NCBI GenBank assembly: GCA_049999765.1
Contig: JBNGIQ010009481.1
Location: forward strand, 249,350-313,349
Direction: 5' to 3'
DNA: 64,000 bases
Source of the DNA: Phaeoceros laevis
Lineage: Eukaryota > Anthocerotophyta > Anthocerotopsida > Notothyladales
Shown: positions 54,674-64,000 of the stretch, one piece after another
Layout: each line of letters starts with the position of its first letter
Position numbering within the stretch: the first letter of the stretch is position 1
Notes under the pieces: model-generated
Database searches by the model: none
Told to the model about the DNA's origin: nothing
The model's input: the letters and a program-made list of their open reading frames with translations, nothing else
Made by a program: the position numbers and the translations under genes

Positions 54674-57600
54674 ATGCTGCTGACCTTAGGCCTCCTGCTT
54701 CTGCTACTGGGGGCTCAGGCAGTATCCGGACAGCCTGGTGAGCAATATTAATTCCGCCTACCGTGCGTCTGCCAACTGCTTGTGTTTTCCGAGCGCATTT
54801 TCATGTTGCTTGATTCAGCCCCTTCAAGGACTTCTCTCCCACAGGTTTCACCAGCATAGACTGCGGAAACACGGCTGCTGGCTTCACGGATGCAGCAGGG
54901 ATCGCCTGGCAGCCCGAGACGGGCTTGGTTGTGACAGGCCTGACGGCAGTGATCAACGCACCCCGGCCCCTCCAGACGCTCCGCTACTTCCCAGATGACT
55001 CCACTCCCAGGAAGAATTGTTATGTCTTCCCGGCCACCGAGAGCTCTGTTTACATTGTGCGAGTCGGCTTCCTCTACCAGAACTACGATGGCTTACGATC
55101 TCAAGAGATCCAATTTCAGGTACTGCCTGCTGCAACTCCCGCTTCTTCGATCCTGGCATTAGGTTTCCAAGGATGCATTTTGTTCAACCCGGCTTGCCGT
55201 GCCCGCAACAGGTGGCTTTGGATAGCACCCCATGGCTGAACGTTAGCATCCAGACAGACAGCACCCAGCCGGCCTACTACGAAGCCATCACGCCCAAACT
55301 GTCAGGAACGAGCTTGAGCCTGTGCCTTATAAGGACAGCAAACAGCAGCACGCCGTTCATCAACTCAGTGGAGCTCAGGCAGGTTGGCAGAGGGGGCTAC
55401 ACTAACAGCTTGGAAACCCCCTACTATCTGTCCTTGCTGGATAGGGCCAACTTTGGGGAGCCAAACCGGACCTACAGGCAAGAATTGCAAGCCTGAGAGT
55501 AAATCGTGGCTTCCATTTGCGTTTGGTAACCCAACGTTGGTCTCTTATGCACAGATATCCGGATGATCATCTGGACCGGATTTGGCCGCCCTACACTCTG
55601 AAACACCCGGGGCTCCAGAGTAGTGTGACAGAAATCTCGACAACCCGCAATATATCGACAGGGGATCCCCTGGTCGCAGCTCGGGATCAATATCCGTCCA
55701 AAGTCATGCAAACGGCAGTCACTGCTGATAGCAGTATTGCTTTCACAGTGCCCTTGTTCCCTGGAACAAAGCGACTCTATGTGAATTTGGCGTTTGCGGA
55801 GATCAATGGTACACTGCAACCTGGGGATTGGTAAGTGGACTGTCGCAGGCGTCTTCCACGTTTGCAGTCCAAGGAACCTTTGGCTAATGCATGTTGTTAG
55901 GCCATTGCAGGCGCATTTTGGATGTCTTCGTCGAGGGGTCTAGCCAGAACCGTGCGCAGGGATGGCAGGGTGCCAATTTGACCGATTCAGCGCCCTTCAC
56001 CACGTGGGAGATTGGGTTTGATCCAGACACTGTAATTTTTGATAACAGATATCAGACCATAACCTTCATAGTTAGCAAGAACGTTAGTGGAAACTTGAGC
56101 CCTATTCTGAATGCAGCGGAGTTATATTTGGCTGTTGCACCTTCGTCTGGTGCCAATAGTGCTGATGGTGAGATTTCTCACGGCTCACTCCTATTTTCTC
56201 TGTGAGTGCAGGCTCTGTGGGTGGTCCCCATTGTGAGATTGATTTCATTTGGAATGAATGCCTTGCAGTCTCAGCCTTACTAAGTTTGAAGAATGAAACC
56301 GGTTTTGCTCAATGGGTTGGGGATCCATGTTTTCCCATCCCGTGGGAGGAGCTTGCCTGCTTAGCAACCGGCGAGGTGGTGTCCTTGTGAGCCACTATCA
56401 CCCAGTGGACAGTTTTTTTCTGGAACTTCAAAGTAGTGCTTGGGATGTTTGACAAAGTACAGTTACTGTTTTCGCAGGAATTTGACTGATAGGAACCTTA
56501 CAGGACGTATTCCTAGCAGCATCTCTAATTTGAGGCACCTCACCACCTTGTGAGTTCCGTTGGGACTTGTAGATCGTCATCTACTGTTCCGTGATGAGCT
56601 TTCCCAATCGACAGTTCTGAGCAGCCTGTATATTCTGGTTTGTTTGCAGGGACTTGAGTAAGAACTTGTTCAATGGTTCCCTCCCAAGCCTTACACCGTT
56701 GGTGAACCTTTCATTCTTGTAAGCTGTTCATGCCTGGGCCTCTGTTGTCTTTTTCCGTTTTGTTATGTACGAGCACAAGCTTGCTCATAGCTAGTGCTTG
56801 CTGTCCTTTCTCCAGAGACATATCCAACAACAACATAAGTGGAACTTACCCCTCTACCCTGTTAGACAGGCTCAGGGACAACTTCAGGTGTTTGATTTCT
56901 GGGCTTCTGTCAACAAAACAACTGGCTGGCTGGTTTGTTGTTGTTGGCAGAAGCAGAGCTGATGGTGCACCTTCCGTGCAGGTACCAACCTGGTAATGTG
57001 GGCCTTTCATGTGTGCCTGTGGGCACTGCAGTGTGTCCAGAGCCTGACACAGTTCCATCACCATCTGCGGAGCCGAGGATCGAGACCAAGAACAGCAGCA
57101 GCAGCAGCAGCTCTACAGTGATAATTATTGGGGCTGTTGCCGGCTCCCTAGCAGTCGTAGCCATCGTTGTCGCGGTTCTAGTATGGTGCCTGTGTCGTCC
57201 GAAAGAAGGTATGCTGGCAGGCAGGCACCTTGCTCACTTCCCGTCAACACAATTCGAGGCCCATCCATGCCTGGCTGCTGTTACAGTGAGCAACTTACTT
57301 TGTTGCAGGTGCAGTGGCCCACCAGGTGAAGGGGCAAGCAAAACCATATTCCTTTGCGACAGTGAGGAAAGTCACAGATGATTTTGCCAAGAAGATCGGT
57401 GAAGGAGGTTTCGGGCCGGTCTACCATGGTGTCCTGCCAGAGGGCCCAGAGGTTGCCGTCAAGTTCCTGTCAGGAGCCTCGAGCCAAGGATACAATGAGT
57501 TCATCAATGAGGTACCCGGAGAACATGCCTTCATAAACATGTGCTAGCTGCTTAACAACCTGAGGTTAACTACACCGTGGAGCTGAAGCAACGTGGGCTT

Positions 57601-58952
57601 GCTCTGAACATGTTGGTCACAGGTGGAGCTGCTGTCAACTGTACATCACAGGAACTTGGTTTCCCTCCTGGGATACTGCCAGGATAAGAAGAACTTGGTG
57701 CTCATGTACGAGTTCATGCCAGGAGGAGACCTGAAGGGGCAACTCTACGGTACTGAATTGTACTTCGCTTCCAGCACCGACAATTTTCTTCAAAATATTT
57801 GGTTGCAAACCACGCACCTCTAAAAATCTAACGGGGGGAGGGTCTTGTAGGTTCAGGAGCAGCACTTTCGCCCTTGACTTGGGAACAGAGGCTTCAAATT
57901 GCTTTGGATTCCGCCAAGGGTAATCTCTTCCTTTCCAACACTAGTACTCACAACCACATTTTTTTGCTTTCTGTATCCATGATAGATGACCGTGATGCGT
58001 GGTGGTGGCTCACACAACTATCAGGGTTGGAGTACCTTCACGCAGCCTGCAAACCTGCCATCATCCATCGCGATATTAAGTCACCAAACATCCTTCTCAC
58101 CGCTAATCTGGAGGCCAAGGTGGCTGATTTCGGGCTGTCTGTGCTGAAAATAGAGGGGCAGGACCATGTGAGCACGCAGGTGAAAGGAACGACTGGCTAC
58201 CTGGACCCAGAGTAAGTAGCCAGTCCCTCCATTTATACCCACCTCCAGGTTAAGCAATGCTGCATTTTTTAATCCTTTTGCAGGCTCTCTCATTATGTAT
58301 ACATATGGCTGCTGCTGCCTGGCCAGATACCACACCACGGGAGAGCTCACCACCAAGAGCGACGTTTACAGTTTCGGGGTGGTTCTGTTGGAGATTCTCA
58401 CTGGCAAGCCACCCATCATCCGCCCTGAGGTCTACAGCGTGGTGACTGACACGCGGCACGTCATGGACTGGGTAATTATATAAAGCAACTGTTGTAACTG
58501 GCAACTTTCTCCCGTTCTGAGGTTTCCCTGATAGCTTGGGTTCCTGAAAACCATGGCAGGTGCGCAAGGAGATGCACACGGGCGACCTCGGACGGGTGGT
58601 AGACGAGGCTGTGGGCGGGGCGTACACGCTGCAGTCGGCGTGGAAGCTGGCGGAGGTTGCAATGAGCTGTGTGGAGAGGAGAGGTAAGCGGCGGCCCGAC
58701 ATGAGCACTGTGGTGAGTGGTCTCATGGAAGTCATGGAGCTCCATTGGCGACCTGTGGCCTACTCCAACACTACTCACTCCAACACGGGACGGCTCGAAT
58801 TCGACGGCTCGCTCAACCTTGATTTCGCCAGGAGCGCCACCTCTTTCGGCTCCCAACAGTCTGGCCGAAGCTGGAATTCGACGCCTCCTTCGGGAGCGCA
58901 GAAGGGCCCAAGAAACCAACATTCTGGAACAGACATTCACTCGCCTCGGTAG
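54674..58952 (+). CDS. Malectin-like LRR receptor kinase (LRR-I type), paralogue of the left one
   Basis: Sixteen exons: 54674-54737, 54845-55119, 55212-55477, 55555-55830, 55911-56167, 56269-56386, 56478-56549, 56650-56718, 56816-56887, 56982-57208, 57309-57511, 57623-57749, 57851-57919, 58025-58211, 58327-58471 and 58560-58952; 939 residues. Signal peptide ([18 protein letters not shown]), malectin-like domain ([29 protein letters not shown]), [14 protein letters not shown] hinge, three LRR exons, transmembrane helix at about 535-557 and kinase. Kinase landmarks: [26 protein letters not shown] (Asp715), [15 protein letters not shown]; all catalytic residues are intact. Exon count and intron phases equal those of the gene at 44341-48525. 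Intron 3 starts with GC (AG/GCAAGA at 55478) instead of GT. An in-frame ATG at 54572 exists, but the start at 54674 gives the signal peptide at the N-terminus. The C-terminal tail is Ser/Thr/Asn-rich. Confidence 0.94.
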
Positions 58953-59678
58953 TGCATTGCATCTGTTTGCGATGCCGGAGTGGGTATCACCACTTCGAAG
59001 CTGCGGATGATAACCTGCAAGCAATTGAGGTACCGAGCGCAACATGTGGTATGTGAAAATTTGCTTGTAGGAAAAAGAGAGCACCCCAGGTTTATCAGCG
59101 GAAGAAAGATCCCGGGCACACAAAGTATGGCGGCCCCCCTCGCAAAGGTACTCCCTAACCTGCCCTCATGCGCCCCACACAGCTTTCCCCTGGCCTCCGG
59201 CCACCATCTCCAGCCCGTCCTGGCCCCCTCTCAGCCCGCCCTCAGGGACTCAAAATTGTCTTCTGAAATGAGGCCCTTCTTCATTCGCCCCGTTGCCCAT
59301 TTAGCCAGCTAAAACTTAACAGATGTTCAACGTCCCATGGGATCCGTTTCGTTAAAAGAAACACCTGTTAATCTATTGAACATGTTCTGTACCCATGGCC
59401 AGCCCGGCCCGATATCCGTGAAAAATCCCCATCCCCAAATATACATGCCACAAGCGTCCGCCTGCGCTTCTTTCACCTTAGGGGTTTAGCATTTAGGGTT
59501 TAAAGGTTAACCATCACCATTTCGAAAAGTTGAAACTTGAAAACAACCAAATTACTATTATGAACTATAACATTTCTGGAGGGTTGTACCAGACACTGTC
59601 CGCAGGCATGTAGTCGTCCGGCTGTGATGAGAACAGCCTGAATCAACACTCCGCTTGTTTCCTGCACAGCCTACGGCA
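58953..59678. other. Intergenic region between receptor kinase and PEX5
   Basis: This holds the kinase 3' region and the PEX5 promoter. A telobox-like ttagggttt lies at about 59493-59501; such motifs occur in promoters of plant housekeeping genes. No gene was recognised. Confidence 0.5.
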
Positions 59679-62600
59679 ATGGTCCTGCGCGACTTAATCC
59701 TCGGCGGTGGGGGCGCCTGTCTACCCGATGGAGCACCCTCCGCCATCAATCCCTTAGGTGGTCTAGCGGACTCTCTTCTTGGATCTTCTTCCAAGTCCCA
59801 GGTTGGTCCCCCACGTTGGTTCCATTTCAACTCCAATTTCGTTTTCCGGCCACCTCACTTTAGGCCGCTTCCTTGTCTTGCAGGAAACTTTGAGAGAGCT
59901 CCCAGGTATAACACATCCACGCGGGCGGTTTTTTGGGGAGCTTTCCTCCGATGGACCCTTTTTATCGTTACCAGGGTCCGAATTCAAACAGCAGCCTGAC
60001 GGATGGGAAGAAGCCAGCTCTTTGCACGCGCTGCCCCCTTCTTTGGCAACAAGGTTTGAAACTGATGAGCAGCTCCGACATTTTTCTGAATTCGAGGGGA
60101 TCTACAATCAGGAAACAGGACATCCAGGTCATCCAGGTATGATAATTCACCTGGCAGTGTTGTGCTTCTTCATAGGTTGAGCTAGTTAGCAGAAATCGTG
60201 CTTCCGAGCCCCAATCTTAGCTACTGGTGGTGCGTAAGCTTATTCCCTATGAAGGTAAAACATAACTTCTTGTCGGTGAATTGTGGTTCCAGCTCCCCCG
60301 CACAGTGTTCTTTCTGGTTTCCTACATTCCTTTCTGGATAGCAGCCGAGAACAAGCCCCATTTCCAATTGTCCAGCTGCCAAGGTTGGGGTTGTCAGAAT
60401 CGGATAAGCGGCGCATTAGGGACCGCAGCAGCATAATGGCTCGACATTTTTTTGCTGACAAAGGGGAAGACTTCGTCACTGCACAGGTATTTGGAGTGTT
60501 TGGCTGCTAGCACTTCGAACAGGGTTTTCCATCATCTTATTTTGCTCAAATAGTTGGGGAGGACATGAGATTCTCTGTCACCTACTTTCTGGCTTCCGTT
60601 GTTATAGATTTGAGGGCGGCCATGCAGGTGACAGCCCTCTTGCAATCTTTGGATATAGAGGATGGAGCAAGGAGGCATCAGCCTTCTGAGCTTGAAGATT
60701 ATTGGAAGGAAGCTCAAGGGGGTTGGTCTCGTCTGAGGCAAAATGGGGCCAGCACCTCCAATGCATGGGCTGATTCATTTAGTCGGCAACGTGGCCCCGA
60801 ATGGGCTGATGAATTTTCTGCGGCACAGCGTGATCCATGGGCTGAAGAATTTGTAAAGGTGTTTTTCTATTTGTTTTGTGCGTAAGTTTCTACTGACCTA
60901 GTAGAGACGCAAGCAAGATCCTGTGGTGTGATTCGGTATGTTGATATGCATGAACTGACTTTCCCTCTACACATGTTTCCAGGACCGTGAAGCAATGGTT
61001 AGAGTGCAGAATGTTGCTGGCCCAAATCGAGAGAGGCAAGTACTTTTGGGCCAGAGCTCATCGCTAGTGCAAACATTGTCTCAAAATGAGGATCCAAAAT
61101 TTAAGGTGAAAAAGTTTGTAAGGCACTGTGGGAAATGCGTTTGGACTTTTAGGATCAGTCAAGCTGTTTGAATGGCTCTGCTGCCTTTCTCAAGAGCAGT
61201 ACAGCTACAGCATCGAGCTTGTCTACATGCAGAACTCAAAATTCCTTCAGTTCGTGTCGAAGATGAGCAGGGGAGAGCTCATAGTAGAAGATAATCAAGT
61301 CAAAGAAGGTATTGGCTCAGCTGATGGTCATTGGGCAGATGAATATCATGACCAGCTTGGAACTCAAAAAGATTCATGGTGGGCAGGGGAGGTATATTGT
61401 ACTGCACCATGTAAACCCTCCCTTTCAAGTTGTATGTGACACCAATGTAGTAAGGAAAACATTTGCTGTGGAACTTGCTGTCCTTGCAGCATGTACATCC
61501 TGGAGACAACTGGGTTGATGAGTTCACCTACAACAGACAGGGCAGAGCTCCAGACATGCAGGTTGATGGTAGTGAATCTTTTCAGTCTAGATCACAAGAC
61601 TGGGTTGATGACTTTAGCAGTCAAGTAGCCAAAGGAGCCTTTGAGCCAGGTGGAGAGGACTGGCTAGACACGTATGACAAGTATGATTGTTTCCTCACTC
61701 CTTGTCATGATTGTAATATCTTGCATTGTCGAGCAGACGAAGGAGATATCCAGTGACCCTTGGGGCCTTGTTTGTGTGGTGAACCACCAGGTTTGTCGAA
61801 GAGCAGCTTAATGGCACTAGAGATCAGGGAGCCGATTCTAGATTTGTGTACGTTTTTTCGGATCAGAATCCGTATGTTGGACATGCCAATCCATTGAGAG
61901 AAGGTCAAGATCTCTTTAGACGAGGATTGTTGAGTGAAGCTGTGCTAGCGCTTGAAGCTGAAGTGCTGAAAAATCCGGAGAACGCAGAAGGATGGCGGTT
62001 GCTTGGCATAGCCCATGCCGAGAACGATGATGATCGTCAGGTGAGAACCACAATCTAGCGTCTCTCTTTTTGGTAGGCAGAGAAGTAACCAACTGGTAAG
62101 GCATACCTGGCGGACTTTCTGTTGGTGGTTTACTGTTTTCTGAATGTTCTTGTCGCCAGGTTGGTGGCGTGGTAGAGCCTTTATCAACAGTCTAGAGCTT
62201 TTCCTGCCATAGAGGTGTTGATGCAAGTGTTGCTACTTGGCGAATATTGCACTTTGTCGTGTGCGTTAAGCTAATCCAATGTGAGGGATATGTTGCAGGC
62301 TATCGCATCCATGGTTCAAGCAAGAAATGCTGATCCAGCAAACCTCGAGGTCCTCCTTGCACTTGGTGTCAGCCACACAAATGGTCAGATCTCGTTCATA
62401 GTGAAAGCACACAGTGGTGTGCAGAGGGATTTTGAAGAACATGTGCTTTCCAGCCACTGCTATTGTTCGGTGTTATCTGAGAGTTGCCCTCCTTGTTTGA
62501 ACCAGAGTTGGAGCAAACAGAAGCTCTTCAGTATCTCCGGGGCTGGCTGCAAAATCATCCAAAGTATGGTCATCTTGTGCAGACCGAAGGGGCACAGCGC

Positions 62601-63519
62601 TTGGATCACAAGGAGGTGGGTATATTATCTCGGAGATGAATTGTTGTTTGTCTGAAAGTGTTCAGTGCGCTTCTTGCTGACGATTTTGTTTTTTATTAGG
62701 TGGCGCAGCTGTTCAGTACTGCAGCTTCTATGTCACCCGAGGATGGTGATGTGCACACAGTACTAGGGGTCCTGTACAACTTGTCAAGGGAATATGATAA
62801 GGCAATTGGTGCGTTTCAAATGGCACTCAAATTGAAGCCTCGTGATTACTCATTGTGGAACAAGTTCGGAGCCACGCAGGCCAATAGTGCACGGAGTGCA
62901 GATGCGATATTCGCATATCAGCAGGTTTGTCTCATGATGAACACACAGTGAATGATGAGTCAATGAGGCAATTTTCTTTTGTGTTCGAGGACCTGTTGAA
63001 AGAGCCTCATCACCTGACACATCGTCTGCTGCATGGGTTTCAGGCACTTGACTTGAAACCGAACTATGTCCGTGCTTGGTCGAACATGGGGATTGGATTT
63101 GCGAATCAGGTAAGTTATAATGTTCACAGTGCTTTGTAACAAGTTGAATGCTGTACCTGTTCCTATTTGAACTATTCTGTAGCATACTATGGTGGTGAAT
63201 ATTCTCCTTGTCCGTTCAGGGCCAATATGAGGAGTCTATCCCATACTATGTCAGGGCGCTATCTATGAACCCCAAAGCTGACAATGTATGGCAGTATCTA
63301 CGGATGTCCCTGAGGTGAGTTCGGCTACTGACGTTTAGGTTTTGCTGGCTTTTTTATAGACCGACTCTCCAAATTTGAGGCACAAGGAATGGGTTCAGAA
63401 TGGCTACCTCTTGCCCTGATTGGTTTCTGTGTGTATACAGCTGCTCAGGAAAAACAGACTTGCTGGGGACTTGCGATGCGAGAGACATAGCGGCCTTGCA
63501 AGACAAATTCCAAATTTGA
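59679..63519 (+). CDS. PEX5: Peroxisomal targeting signal 1 receptor PEX5
   Basis: Fourteen exons: 59679-59801, 59884-60136, 60293-60486, 60628-60858, 60983-61105, 61233-61391, 61490-61680, 61791-62040, 62299-62383, 62506-62615, 62700-62924, 63044-63109, 63220-63314 and 63441-63519, giving 727 residues, equal to plant PEX5. The N-terminus keeps a conserved cysteine (Cys14 in GGGGACLPDG), the site used for ubiquitin-dependent recycling in this family. The unstructured half has at least seven WxxxF/Y motifs that bind PEX14/PEX13 (WADSF, WADEF, WAEEF, WADEY, WVDEF, WVDDF, WLDTY). Conserved KFLQFVSKMSRGEL precedes the C-terminal TPR domain (GLLSEAVLALEAEV, GVLYNLSREYDKAIGAFQMAL, GQYEESIPYYVRAL), which reads the SKL-type signal of cargo. 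The receptor cycles between cytosol and peroxisome membrane importing matrix proteins. Nothing suggests inactivation. Confidence 0.96.
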
Positions 63520-63650
63520 AGGCCCTGTCGTGTGAGCCCTACAGGAGCCAGCGCGACACATTTTTCAAGCAGCTATTAACCAGTCCTGTCCGGATACTAA
63601 ATGGTCCAGTGAAATGAGCACAAGGAAGGGCTTTATTAGGAGCTCGATCC

Positions 63651-63656
63651 AATAAA
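63651..63656 (+). terminator. Candidate polyadenylation signal AATAAA for PEX5
   Basis: AATAAA lies 132 bases after the PEX5 stop codon, in the 208-base gap before the convergent terpene-synthase gene. Tentative, because plant signals vary. Confidence 0.4.
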
Positions 63657-63727
63657 AGCAGATGTTGAATTCAGAACTGTTCCTACTCGACATAAAAGTC
63701 ATGTTTCTTCGTCCATAGTTCGGCAGC

Positions 63728-64000
63728 TTATTTCAAATCCCCAGGCCAGGTGTTGTAGCGGCTTGCAGTTCTGTGGAAGTTGATGGTACCGGCCATCATC
63801 TCTTTCAGACCCAGCACGTAACTACGCACGAGTTCGTCGACACCGGCAGGCTCCCAAACGGGCAGGCTGGCCTCCATGTCCAGGAAGTCCCGAGTGTGGG
63901 AGTTGATGAGCTCCACGGCCCTCTCCCGCGCCTTCTCCAGCGGCACGCCGTCCCCGGCCGCCATCAACAGCTTCATCACCGAGATCTGGTTCCCTTCCAG
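63728..64000 (-). CDS. Microbial-type terpene synthase-like protein, C-terminal part (runs off the window)
   Basis: The last 90 codons of a minus-strand gene are visible, open to the right edge, ending in TGA-free sequence until the stop at 63728. The pattern EGNQISVMKLLMAAG, ARERAVELINSHTRDFLDME, SLPVWEPAGVDELVRSYVLG, GLKEMMAGTINFHRTASRY matches the end of class I microbial-type terpene synthases: the NSE-helix neighbourhood, LPxWxP, YVxGL, then a terminal RY. These enzymes cyclise prenyl diphosphates to mono- or sesquiterpenes and occur in non-seed plants. The DDxxD and NSE metal motifs would lie outside the window, so activity cannot be judged. The terminal segment has NFHRTASRYN where most relatives have a W-S/H-x-x-T-x-RY pattern. 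Confidence 0.72.
   Translation of the reverse strand: MEGNQISVMKLLMAAGDGVPLEKARERAVELINSHTRDFLDMEASLPVWEPAGVDELVRSYVLGLKEMMAGTINFHRTASRYNTWPGDLK

Noticed and set aside
1-64000. Prokaryotic systems (operons, CRISPR arrays, toxin-antitoxin, prophage)
   Set aside because: Genes are split by introns with eukaryotic splice sites and encode plant nuclear proteins; no spaced repeat array with CRISPR geometry was seen.

Overview
This is nuclear DNA of a land plant. Multi-exon genes use GT-AG introns of mostly 70-250 nt, and the coding content is plant-specific: starch-granule protein PTST, plastid KAS III, PLS-class PPR, malectin-like LRR receptor kinases, PEX5 and a MUCI70/TOD1-family enzyme. At the right edge is the C-terminus of a microbial-type terpene synthase, a family known from bryophytes, lycophytes and ferns but not seed plants. 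Together with the compact spacing this points to a non-seed plant, probably bryophyte grade (a hornwort would fit); that placement is inference.

Layout, left to right: OSCA/HYP1-like stress-gated cation channel (+, 696-3976); dipeptidyl peptidase III (+, 5363-10187); PTST-like CBM48 protein (-, 10421-11131); a 3.6 kb stretch with no recognisable gene; secreted SOUL haem-binding protein (+, 14785-15779); RINT1/MAG2 tether (-, 16291-18688); KAS III (+, 19779-22003); two single-exon F-box proteins (-, 22726-24162 and 25377-26669); DUF616 MUCI70/TOD1-like Golgi protein (-, 27607-30010); ABCG11-type half transporter (-, 31591-34724); a repeat-rich 2 kb intergenic region; a class V aminotransferase/cysteine desulfurase-like protein (+, 36777-39392); a 1286-residue PPR protein (-, 39490-43350) whose 5' end overlaps that of a ZNHIT3-like protein (+, 43294-44242); a malectin-LRR receptor kinase (-, 44341-48525); a 6 kb zone of receptor-kinase debris and transposon; a second malectin-LRR receptor kinase (+, 54674-58952); PEX5 (+, 59679-63519); and the partial terpene synthase (-, 63728-64000). 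Most exon models were checked by summing exon lengths and phases; all close in frame.

The genes are a mixed set, not an operon-like module. The most structured part is 44-59 kb: two divergent paralogous receptor kinases with the same 16-exon structure flank decayed copies of the same family. One decayed malectin exon is split by a CACTA (En/Spm-like) DNA transposon, recognisable from matching terminal inverted repeats beginning CACTACTAGAAT and an AAT target duplication. The element carries minisatellites, a fragment resembling the N-terminus of isocitrate lyase, and the 400-base assembly gap. Other points of note are two adjacent perfect hairpins at 30.56-30.62 kb, a duplicated block at 35.0/35.9 kb, six PPR L-motifs carrying the same extra loop, and an in-frame stop or unusual intron in the DPP III gene.
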